From Prinia subflava (taxonomy: Eukaryota > Chordata > Aves > Passeriformes > Cisticolidae), in assembly GCF_021018805.1 (NCBI RefSeq), contig NC_086248.1, positions 49,543,485-49,607,484 on the forward strand: a stretch of 64,000 nt of DNA, in the 5' to 3' direction. The notes under the pieces are model-generated. The model saw nothing but the letters and a program-made list of their open reading frames with translations. It ran no database searches and was not told the DNA's origin. The position numbers were made by a program, and so were the translations under genes. How positions within the stretch are numbered: the first letter of the stretch is position 1; each line of letters starts with the position of its first letter. This document shows positions 14,230-23,719 of this stretch, one piece after another.

Positions 14230-14400
14230 TCACATATGTCCAAATATCTATTTTGGCCTTGCATCTGTGATGCCCAACCAGATAATATTGCTTTTTCTGG
14301 AAGGACTTCAGAGCCCCAGGGCCTTGCCCTTTGAGTCATGCAAATGAAATATATGCAACAACATGGCAGTGCAGCTGCCAGCACGAGTGCAGTTACACCT
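14230..14400. promoter_or_regulatory. Possible enhancer-like motif cluster upstream of PLN exon 2
   Basis: Several motifs fall within 170 bases: E-box CATATG (14233-14238), an AT-rich CArG/MEF2-like stretch ccaaatatctattttgg (14240-14256), AGATAA (14280-14285), a TGAGTCA AP-1 site sharing one base with an octamer ATGCAAAT (14332-14345), and E-box CAGCTG (14372-14377). They sit about 2.2 kb before the PLN coding exon. Muscle enhancers often combine such sites, but each is short and common, so this is inference only. The region lies under an unrecognised 160-residue minus-strand open frame (14178-14660). Confidence 0.25.
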
Positions 14401-15933
14401 AATGCAGTGCACATGAAACAGAAGGTACATTTATTCTGCACGTACACAGGTACACATTGATGCTGTTCCTGTCCTTCTGTGGGCCCCAAGAAAAAAACAA
14501 TCAGGAAGGATAAATGTTGCTGCAGCAGGTCACACACAGCCCAAAGACCAAGGGTTGCACACACCTGACACTGAAACACTGACATGAAATGCCTTGATGA
14601 AGCCACCCACAGGAAATGCTGTTCTCTGGGCAGTGTCTGCTGTAGAAGCTGCTTACACAAACTCCTCTCTATCCGTGTAAATCCATTTGTCGTTCATCTA
14701 CTGAGACTTGTCTGCAAGAAGATAAACAGTCTAATGCACTCCAGCCTGTACTGGGTTGGCAGAATGAACGTGTATTTAGCCAAGAGACTTTACAATTCCT
14801 GTGCATGTCTTGCTTTTACTGCACTTTGGACAGAGCATGACTAACAAAGAGCTAAGCAGAATATACTTGGCAAGCGTTTTAACTGCTTAAATAGATGAAA
14901 ACAGGTAGAGCAAAAAGCCAAACAAAGATGAAAAATTGTAGTCACTACAAGAGTATGTTCTGGTGTGCATGGGTTTTTTTGCAATAAAGTTAAAATCAAC
15001 TACAGCTCAAAAAATCATAACAAAATCTGAAGTTCAGTTTGAGAAGGAGATGTCATCACATGGAATACTCTAAAGGTACTAAAATAACCATGTACAATCT
15101 GGTTGTTTTTGAAAGTCTCTCAAATACCAACACTGCCACTGAAAACACATGCATTCTGTTCATACAGTACCATTTAACTCTACAGCCCAACGTGGAGGGA
15201 TTAAAAAATGAAGAACATGAAAAGCACTTTTGTTTCCTCTTAAGATTTTTCCATTTTAGCCACCTATAAAGACAAATTCATGGGCAAAAAGGCATCTCTG
15301 TTTCAGTCAGGATCATCATGTAATTTGGGCAGCAGACATCTAAGCAATTGTTTTCCTTTATGTGGCATATATCATTTCACTTATTTCCAAGGAAAACATA
15401 ATGAAGTGGTAATAAGGAGAGGCCTTCTCTGAAATATAGGAACACAAAAAATTCATAAAATGTTTAGGGGTAAGTGCAGCTTTAGAAACAAAGTTTGACC
15501 GATGCATATATCATTATTTTAAAAACCAAGTGTTCACATTGTGACAGCACCTGCATTCAGAATCCAACTCGCCATGAGCTAAACAAGCATATATCAAAGC
15601 CAGCTTCTTGACATGGAAGGTTTGAGCAGGAGGGTGTTAACATTACAACTGCCTATTTGGATACACTTAAAATGTAACACTCAGACAAAATTGTGTAAAT
15701 GCTTCATTTTGTTCCTCTTAGCAGTCTGCTGCCTGTGCACCCACATTGTAATACATTGTTCTACATGCATAAAACAAAAAGATTTAGTCCTTACTCTGTC
15801 TCGTCTATTGAGACCTATGCTACTAAAATTCCCTACAGCAGTGATGCATTAGGTTTTCATTGCTCATCATAAAGAGCTTTTTCTTGGAATGGAAATACTT
15901 CAGCAAAATTTCTTTTCCTCCCTTCCAGAAAAA

Positions 15934-15980
15934 GGTACTGGTAAATCAGATTACCTGCCCTGTCAGTACCAGCCAGCAGG
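15934..15980 (+). repeat. Direct repeat copy A, 5' of PLN coding exon
   Basis: The stretch 'ggtactggtaaatcagatta' plus about 25 following bases recurs with changes at 16948-16997, on the other side of the PLN coding region. The core GGTAAATCAGATTA is identical in both. It belongs to no repeat family I know. Confidence 0.6.
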
Positions 15981-16517
15981 ACTATACAGATCTCCTGGCT
16001 GAAAGGTCTGTGACCCTACTCTTGTTATCAAGCCTTCACATGTGCTTGAACAAATAAAACAGAGGGGGGTGTGTGGAAAGGCAATCAGCCACAGCCCTTT
16101 CAGAGACTGTGTAAGATAGAGAGCTTAAGATCTAAGCAATAATCTGGGCAAAACCCAGATATCCACAGTACAGTTACTCAACACTGCTAAGAAGCAGGTG
16201 CTCAGTAGCCTTCAGGAGGAGAAGCATAACACAGCACAAATCTAAACTTAAACCCCCTGAATTTTAAAATCTTGTTTTAACCTGAAAACACTGTATAAGC
16301 AATCTATTTCAGACTTTTTAGAACTTTAAAACAATTTCCATTTGCACTCATAAAAACACTTCTGCACTTCTAATTTTCTGCTTTCCTGCTTTCCAGCTCC
16401 CCAAAGGCTGTCTAAAGCAAAGAGAAGATATTAGGCACTTTGCACTGTTCCTGAACACTGCTCTTCTTTCCTGCACTCCTAAAACCTCTGATTTGTGCCC
16501 TCTGCTTTCTTGTTGCC

Positions 16518-16676
16518 ATGGAGAAGGTCCAACACATCACCCGCTCTGCTCTGAGGAGAGCCTCAACTATTGAGGTCAACCCACAAGCACGCCAAAGGCT
16601 CCAAGAGCTCTTTGTGAATTTCTGCCTGATTTTAATTTGCCTCTTGCTGATCTGTATCATTGTGATGCTCCTCTGA
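16518..16676 (+). CDS. PLN: Phospholamban, complete 52-residue CDS
   Basis: Phospholamban is a small tail-anchored protein of the sarcoplasmic reticulum that binds and inhibits the SERCA Ca2+ pump in heart and slow muscle; phosphorylation relieves the inhibition. The frame starts at an ATG in good context (ttgccATGG) and runs 52 codons to TGA, exactly the family length. The cytosolic helix begins [19 protein letters not shown]. Arg9, Arg13, Arg14, the PKA site Ser16 and the CaMKII site Thr17 are all present. The membrane helix (about residues 31-52) ends [11 protein letters not shown] and keeps Cys36, Cys41 and Cys46 plus the Leu/Ile zipper (Leu37, Ile40, Leu44, Ile47, Leu51) used for pentamer formation. 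No upstream ATG lies between the splice acceptor at 16395-16396 and the start. His6 is odd: the mammalian protein, and the chicken one as I recall it, has Tyr. The gene is antisense to, and inside, CEP85L intron 3. No frameshift or stop suggests a pseudogene, and the 5' intron signal argues against a retrocopy. Confidence 0.98.
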   Translation: MEKVQHITRSALRRASTIEVNPQARQRLQELFVNFCLILICLLLICIIVMLL

Positions 16677-16947
16677 AGTTCCAGCACTTCTCTGCCCTGT
16701 CCTCTAGGAAAGTCACCCCAGGGGGAAGAGAGACCTACACATGCAACTCCCAGTGCAAGGATCCTCATGTGACAGGGGCTAGCACTTGGACTAGAGGGTG
16801 TGCCAACCAGTGCTGTGATCTTACTGCCCACTACATGCATTAAAAACCATTTCCTGTGCAGAACAGTGTTTAGAGCCTGTAGTTACAAAGTTGTGCATGA
16901 CTCAATTTGCCAGTCTCACTCAAGAGATGTCTTTACTACATGGGGTA

Positions 16948-16997
16948 AAGTATCGGTAAATCAGATTATCTGGTCCCATCAGGAATAGCTAGCAGCT
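16948..16997 (+). repeat. Direct repeat copy B, in PLN 3' UTR
   Basis: The stretch 'aagtatcggtaaatcagatt' followed by 'atctggtcccatcagg' and 'agctagcagctgg' matches copy A at 15934-15980 at roughly three quarters of positions. It lies about 270 bases after the PLN stop, so it would be in the mRNA. Confidence 0.6.
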
Positions 16998-17400
16998 GGT
17001 AAAGTCGATGTTTTAGTCAGATAAACAGCACCATCACTTTTGGGGGCTTAAGTGTTTATGGGTTTCTCTGAAAATCTTTAAGAAGGGTTCCAAATTTGGA
17101 CCATGCCTGCCCAAAGAAGAGCTTAGAGGTACACAGTCCTCAACACATCCTGGGAAAATTTCTGCTCTGCTTAGCTCAAGGTGCTGCATCTCTGCATTTT
17201 CAACTGAAGGCATTCAAATTGCTTTGGCATTTTTCAAAAGAATATGAGAATGAACAAAAAATCTCTTCTAAATCAGAAAGGAAAAACTATTTCATATGTT
17301 TTTCTCCCTATTTAAGGGATCTTATATATGTGACATCTGGAAGGACTTTCTATTATGTTTTGCAGAAAAAAATTGACACTACCATAACTGACAAAAAAAA

Positions 17401-17406
17401 AATAAA
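17401..17406 (+). terminator. PLN: Candidate PLN poly(A) signal AATAAA
   Basis: A canonical AATAAA follows a run of A, 725 bases after the PLN stop codon, with a T-rich stretch (tgttttcc) just after it. It is the first perfect hexamer I found downstream of the stop on the plus strand. Whether it is used cannot be told from sequence. Confidence 0.35.
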
Positions 17407-19934
17407 TGTTTTCCGTAGTCATTTGACTGACAAGACAACTGGCACAACCTGGATTCTCAGAGTTCTTAATATTTGCCTTTAGACAACTTAATTAAGGCCT
17501 GTTCTAATTTATGTAATAATTTCTTTAGTTTAAAACTACAAAAACTTGGAACTTGCCAATGTCACATGCAGTGGCTTACACTTGATGTGGCAAAGAGAAA
17601 AGTCTAGGTCACCATTACTGTTGTGACTGAAGTGCATCCATATAAATATAAGTAACCTCTCCATCCTCAGCTGCAAATTCCTGCTAGAGAACATGCAAGT
17701 ACTTTCCTAAAGCAAATGACAGATGAAAAAGTTCATCGTAAACAACGATGCACAGGAGGGGAAAGCACTGCAGAAATATCTTTTCAACATGTAAACCATA
17801 GGCTATACACATAAAAGATGACACTTCTACTCCAGAAATTGCGAGTAATGAGACTGAGTGAGACTTCCAACCCTACTAACCCTATTACAGGTTGCTGGTA
17901 TTAAGCAAAATTCCTAGAAATTTGATACAATTCTCAAATTCAAAGAAAGCTCAATAATCAACAGACAGAGGTCAGACTGACATCCATTTTAAAAGAGATA
18001 TTCTTCTATTCCATTCTATGTAAACATTCTTACTGATGAACAGAGATAATCAAAACAAGTTTATCTTGTATTCTGCCTTTAAGACTTAATACTTCATGAG
18101 TAGAAGCTGACAATGAACAGCTGAGCAGGAAGGGAAGAAATCTTTGAAAAGACTGTATTCAATGAAATGCAAGCAAAACCAGTGGAGAATTTCCTATCTG
18201 GTCAGTAGGTATGTTGAGACCAGACTCTGAAATAAGGTTACTCACTAGAGGAAATTAAGATAGCTACTTGTATAAGGATTAGGGCAAGCACTGGTGAGAC
18301 TGGTAACACACCCCCACACTTGCAAGTTACTATACGAGCATTACTGATTTGAACTGTCAGTGTAAATCTCAATTTCCATTTCATTCTGACCACTCTCACA
18401 AATGCATGAGATTTTAGCAAGCGTATTTCCACTTTGAATCCTTCTTACTTTTCTTCTCTTTTCAAATCTGTATTTTTGTGATGGATAGAGTTTCTAGCAT
18501 TAGTTTGCTTTGGATGCATTTCAAGAGACTTCAGCTGGAAAGAGACAGCAGTTTTACAGTACTGAAAATCAGCTGAAGAAAAAAGTTTTAAGAGTAAAGC
18601 ATCAGCACATTCTGATGACATGTTTGGGTTATAGGTTTCACAAGCCAATAATATAAAGGAGTCAAAGTAAAGCCTTGCTAAAAAACGTAGCCTAATAAAA
18701 ACAAACCCTCCAACCTTCCTCTTATATACCTGAAAACCCATAACTTATTTTAAAACAATAATCAAACAAGAACAAAACCAAATTATCAATAAACTGGAAG
18801 CTCTACTACTATTTTACAGCAATGCTGATATATTGCATATACTGCATGGTTCATTAGTGTCCTAGGCTTCTGTTGATCGGAAAATCTGTTACTATCCTCT
18901 ATATCACCAATTGTCAACTGAACCCAGAAATTTTAAAAAACCCCTTTTGTATATAATACAGTCTTCTTTGTAGACTCATATAAGCTTTAAAAATAATATC
19001 TACAGTATTTTTATTTAATAAAAGGGCTGCTTGAAAAATATTAATGCATAAAATATATCCAATCTTGTTTAGAAAGAAGCATCTCTTCTATTATTTATTC
19101 ATTAAAGTTATGTGAAAAGAAGATAATCCTCATACAGGCTAATTCTCTAAATCTCTATTTATTCTGTTTTGGTTTTCAAGAGTAATATTGACTGTTTTGC
19201 AATGTCCAGGTCATGTACCTGATTCCCACTCAGTAGCTAGTGCTTGTAACTGTTCCTAATGAATTTTCTGCAAGTGTAATCAAAAAGTTCACCACTTTTA
19301 TGAGCCATAATAAAAACTGCAAACATGTACAGCACGTAGCTTGAATTAAGTTTTCAGTTCTCTGCTCCACTCCACCCAAGCCTAATCTTTTTCCTAAACT
19401 CATCTTACACATTAATAGTGAATAAAGACAGCTAAACAGGCAATAACCTGGTATTACTCTTCCTCCAAAAAAACGACCAACTTCCACGACAATTTTATAC
19501 TGGGAAGGAGTTGAATTAGGAACCAAAGTATGCTGGTTTAAAAGATGTGTTTCCTCAGTCAGTTCTTCAGCAAAAAATGATATAATAATTGATTCAATAA
19601 TGGAATAATTGATACTATTCTCTACGTGAAAACATTACCCATTTAAAACTTGAAACTTTGCTCTGACCATGACTAGTCCGTAAGGTGTTTTAGAAGGCAG
19701 CAGTTACTTGCAGTTCTCTAATAACTGTTCTACATCCACTCACCAACAACTTCCCTTCCTGAATCACTTAGTGGACCACCAGAATTGAACCACTCAGTGG
19801 GCAGACAAGAGTAAAACAGCCTTAAACAAAATTATTCACACAACTGCACAAAGAACATTTGTCAAAGAATGTATGCACAAAATGTTTGTCATCCCCCTGC
19901 ACAAAGAATTTTAATGTAAGTTTTGCTACAGCTA

Positions 19935-20530
19935 CGCCAATGGCCAATGGTACAACCAGGCCAGTGGTATCCTGGCATGCATTAGGAAGAGCATTCCCAG
20001 CAGGTCAAGAGAGATGATCCTGCCCCTCTACTCCACCCCAGTGAGGCTGTAGTGCTGTGTCCAGTTCTGGGCTCCTCAGTACAAGCAAGACGTGGAGCTC
20101 CTGTAGCAGGTCCAGCAAAAGATGACAAAGACCATTTAGGCACTGGAGTATTTCTGCTAAGAGTAAAGTCTGAGGGAGCTGGGCCTGTTCAGCCTTAAGA
20201 ACTGACTGAGGGAAGGAACATAATCCATGATACTGGCTATCAGTATCTGAAGGAGGGTGCCAAGAGGATGGAGCCACTCTGCTGGGTGGGGCCAAGCAAC
20301 AGGACAAGAGACAATGGGCAGGAACTGGAGGTTCCACCTGAACACAAGTCAGAACTTCTTTACTGTGCAGGTGACTGTGCACTGGAACAGGCTGCCCAGA
20401 GAGGCTGTGGAGTCTCTCCCATGGGAGATGTTCAGCCACCATCTGGACGCAATCCTGTGCCACATGCTCTAGGATGACCCTGCTTGAGCAGGAAGATGGC
20501 AGTCCCTCCAACCTTATCCATTCTAGGATA
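19935..20530 (+). mobile_element. CR1 LINE fragment, 3' part
   Basis: About 600 bases read like the 3' end of an avian CR1 retrotransposon. Landmarks in order are 'gcattcccagcaggtcaaga', 'gtccagttctgggctcctca', 'acaggacaagagacaatggg', 'ctggaacaggctgcccagag' and a tail 'ccctccaacc...ttctagga'. The element is 5'-truncated, as most CR1 copies are, and carries many substitutions and small indels, so it is old and inactive. The open frames on both strands here (184 residues on minus, about 70 on plus) are by-products of this element. Confidence 0.93.
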
Positions 20531-20835
20531 TAAAATAAAATATCATAAAAAATATACACACTTTCAATGTGAGGTGAAACATACTTTATCTATATCCTCT
20601 ATGACAAAATTAGAGCAATTGAACACGTTCATTTAGAGAGCGTTCCCATTTATATTTGGAAGCATATCAATACACTATAGATTACAGACCAGATACCTGT
20701 ATTTGTATGGCGATTAATGAATAGCGCCTAGCAGAATACAATTGGAATTTTTTTTGTGAAATCCTGCAAGATCCAGAGATGTCTTATTTAACAACAAATG
20801 TAATCCTTTTAGCTTTGACCTCCATGATAAAAAGT

Positions 20836-20853
20836 GGGGGGGGGGGGGGGGGG
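20836..20853 (+). repeat. Poly(G) run, 18 bases
   Basis: An uninterrupted G18 run is followed by a purine-rich tract (aagaaaaagaaaaaaacc). Such runs can form G-quadruplexes and are prone to sequencing length error, so the exact count is uncertain. Confidence 0.9.
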
Positions 20854-23492
20854 AAGAAAAAGAAAAAAACCAAACAAAAGCCCAGAACATATTTATAAGG
20901 ATTCCTTTAAAAACGGATGCTCATCTCAATAAGAACCCTGGTAATTTAAATAGATTAACACAGGCCCTATATTTACTGTAGTAATATCTGACTGATTGCT
21001 TTATAAGCTTTTTTTTTTTTAAGGTAAAATTATGTCAGAAGTTACACCTTTGTATAAAATGTAAAACTATAGAACACTGCCATCTTGTGATCTTCCCTAA
21101 AAACGTAGCTGATTATTAAAAGGAAGTTTTGGCAACAGTTGGCAGTGTTAGGGCTGAGTAGGTTTATATGTTCCTTTAATTTATGTATATACATTTCTAT
21201 AAATAAAATCCAATTGTTAAGTTATTAATACTATCTTAAAATAAGTAATTGCATATGTGCTATTCAAGCACCAAGGACATATCCTCTGCCAGCTCAATGC
21301 AGATTCTTTGTAAGGCATTTGCAGGACTGCAATGGACCTTACACAGCACGTTGCTGGCTAAACATAACTGCACTGCACGATGCCAAACCCTACAAGGGTA
21401 GGAAATACTTCTATTAACAGCCAGACATTTTGCTCAGATAAGAAGCAGAGGGCTGAGGGGCGTTTCACCTATAGATGTATTTTAGAAGTAAATTTTCAAC
21501 AGTCTGTTGCTGCAAGAGACCAAGTCTTGAGAACATTCATTCTTTTGAAAATTCAATGGGCCTGGAAAGTACCATACACATTAAAAAAGTCAATGAAATG
21601 CCAAACTGCATAAGAAAATTCAAGTCCCTCCTCCAATTATTAGTTCTTCAGAAGTTCTTCAGTACTGGAATGAATTAACCTTAATTTTATTTCATTTTAT
21701 TTTTAAGGTATTTGAGAAAAAAGGCTTGTAGGAGCATCCAGAATACTTTTCCATAAAAAAAAAAAAACAAACAACTAGCTATTGTAAGCATTTTTCCTAA
21801 CTGGCAGAAACTAAAAACCAGGAAAAGAGCTGTGGACACAATGGAATTCATGTGAACCTACATGAAGGAGCTGTACTGAAGGAGCAACCCTAAGCTACAC
21901 ATTTTAAACTATCTGCTGCAGGCACAAGAGGGCACACTGATGCACATTATGGATCTTGCCAACAACAGAGGTCTCAACCTGCTACTCAACTTTCTGCTCA
22001 TTGTCTTGGTTCTGGTGCTTGCATTTATCCTTGTGAAGCTGATGTGAACGTCTGTGAGGCTCAGCTTCCTTCTCAGATTTCACCCTGTGGATTTTGCAAT
22101 GATAATCAAGACATTTTAGACTACCAGAATATAAGGATGCAAAGACTGCAGAGGCTGAAATATCCAACAGTTAGAGAATGTGTTCACAACCCAAATTTTT
22201 CAGACAGCAATCCTAACAGCTGTGCACAAGTACCCACCTGCACTGAGTGAAGAAAGCACCTACAGCCTCACTGAGTACCTGAAGAAACCCAAGAATGCAT
22301 CAGCAGCTACTGTAGTTTCTCATTGCTACAGCTGATTTAAAGATCTACAAATTATTTGCAGCATTCAAGGAACACACTTTCTGCAGAGATCAAAATTTTA
22401 AAATGGGGTTTCTACAGAATATATACTTCATAGGAAATGACAACAGGAAGGCAAACCAAAATGCCAGCTTTGAGTTGACAGCACACATCAAATTACCTGC
22501 AGAGAGAAAAGCACAGATGCTGTAAAGGGAAACAAAGATATCCTTGAAAACCAGCTTGCAGCAGCAGAGACGGGGATGAGTGAAGGTCAAATATGAAAAC
22601 ATAATTATTATTTAGACCTTTTTTGACCACCTGTGGTTCACCGCAACACCTTAAAAGCCAGAAGCCTTCTGTTATCCATCATATCAAAAGAAGCAGCTGT
22701 CAAAACAACTGAAACACAAAGGCCCATTACTCAGGGTTATCATAACTCTGCCCAGGAAACCCTTAGTACCAGCACATGCACCAGCAGTAGGTGCAGCTGC
22801 ACAAACCCAAGATGTGTTACAGCCTCAGTAAGAGGATTTACCACTTATGCACAGGTCAAGTGAGCAGTGTGGGAGCCCTCCAGCGGTATTTGACAGACCA
22901 CTTGTTACTTGCCAGTGCAATCGTCAGTCCATAGCCTGTCCTCACCTCTGGGCAGCAAAAACTTCTTACAGGACCTTCTTTTGTGGCTCTTTACAGGGTG
23001 ATGTACTTTTCCCACAGGGTCCTGGGAAGGGGAGTGACCAACAAGAGCACACTTCTGTTGGAATGATTCTCCAGAAGGTATTGCTAAAAATATAAGAAGT
23101 GCTGGGAAAGGAGGGGACCAGAAGAGATCTTCCTATATTACACTGGAGCCAAACAACTTCCTCTTAGCATCTCACTTTCCCAAGTGAAACACAGGAAGAG
23201 TGTGCACCAACAAATATATATTGAACAGTAAATTTATTGCCATAGATATGCATATTAATGCAAAAGAGGCAGATGTTGTTTCAGGGATGGGGGAAGCCCC
23301 AGCTCCAGCTTCCTACTGCCAACAGCACATCCCTGATACTGCTGAGTATATTATAGATTAGAAGATATCTATTCATGTTGACACCCAGAACTTCCATATG
23401 ATCACTATTGTTACTCAGTTATCTGCAGGAGACTCATCTGAACTGAATCTATGAATAGCCTTTTCACAGGAAAAGGCAGTATGTCCAGCAAA

Positions 23493-23565
23493 CTCGAAAG
23501 CTTAAGGAAGTCCTGCCATTAATAAGTATTCACATTCCACTCTATGCTACCTGCTCGAAAGCTTA
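23493..23565 (+). repeat. Spaced 12-bp direct repeat CTCGAAAGCTTA
   Basis: CTCGAAAGCTTA occurs at 23493-23504 and 23554-23565, just left of the foldback element. It contains a CpG and an AAGCTT palindrome. It may be unrelated to the insertion, as no copy follows the element. Confidence 0.6.
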
Positions 23566-23576
23566 GAGAACATTAG

Positions 23577-23719
23577 TGTGCTGGTTTTGTCTGGAATAAA
23601 GGTAATTTTCTTCATGGTATAGTAGCTAGCATGGGACTACGATTTGGTACAAGTCCAAAGGGTAGTTCCCTACCAGTTACTATGAAGGAAATTACCTCTG
23701 TCCCAGTCAAACCAGCACA
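23577..23719. mobile_element. Foldback element made of two inverted LTR-like 5' ends
   Basis: The left arm starts TGTGCTGGTTTTGTCTGG and continues '..GGTAATTTTCTTCATGGTA'. The right arm ends with the reverse complement of TGTGCTGGTTTGACTGGG '..GGTAATTTCCTTCATAGTA'. Arms of about 60 bases face each other across a spacer of about 20 bases that is itself partly self-complementary (tttggtacaagtccaaa). Each arm resembles the first 60 bases of the LTR family seen at 31 and 51.5 kb. I see no convincing target-site duplication in the flanks. RNA from either strand could fold into a long imperfect hairpin. It could be a MITE-like element or a rearranged LTR. Confidence 0.75.

Larger units (their letters stand above)
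10350..16396 (+). other. PLN: Candidate PLN intron 1
   Basis: This is the region between the candidate donor (GTAAGG at 10350) and the PLN coding-exon acceptor (CAG ending 16396), about 6 kb. It is AT-rich and without recognisable genes. It holds a 17-base T run (12168-12184), a perfect 28-bp palindrome (12246-12273), a GC-richer segment with clustered enhancer-type motifs (about 14230-14560), and the first copy of a short direct repeat that recurs after the coding exon (15934-15980). Confidence 0.4.
16397..17425 (+). other. PLN: PLN exon 2 with 5' UTR remnant and 3' UTR (ends approximate)
   Basis: The known PLN gene has one intron in the 5' UTR and a coding second exon. A pyrimidine-rich tract followed by CAG at 16394-16396 gives a good acceptor 121 bases before the ATG. 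The stretch from there to the ATG has no upstream ATG. After the stop at 16676 the sequence becomes AT-rich and non-coding, as expected for the long PLN 3' UTR. The first AATAAA seen downstream is at 17401-17406, followed by a T-rich stretch, so one 3' end near 17425 is plausible. Longer 3' UTRs using later signals cannot be excluded. The 128-residue open frame at 17096-17482 lies in this UTR and looks like chance. Confidence 0.6.

Noticed and set aside
14178..14660. 160-residue open frame on minus with a Cys-rich hydrophobic stretch
   Set aside because: The hydrophobic part could suggest a membrane protein, but there is no family resemblance, no good start context and no flanking exon support; chance in a GC-richer patch is likelier.
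16412..16840. 142-residue open frame on minus
   Set aside because: It is the antisense shadow of the PLN coding exon and its flanks and resembles no protein.
17096..17482. 128-residue open frame on plus
   Set aside because: It lies in the presumed PLN 3' UTR, has ordinary AT-rich composition and no recognisable domain.
20005..20559. 184-residue open frame on minus
   Set aside because: It lies antisense over a CR1 LINE fragment.
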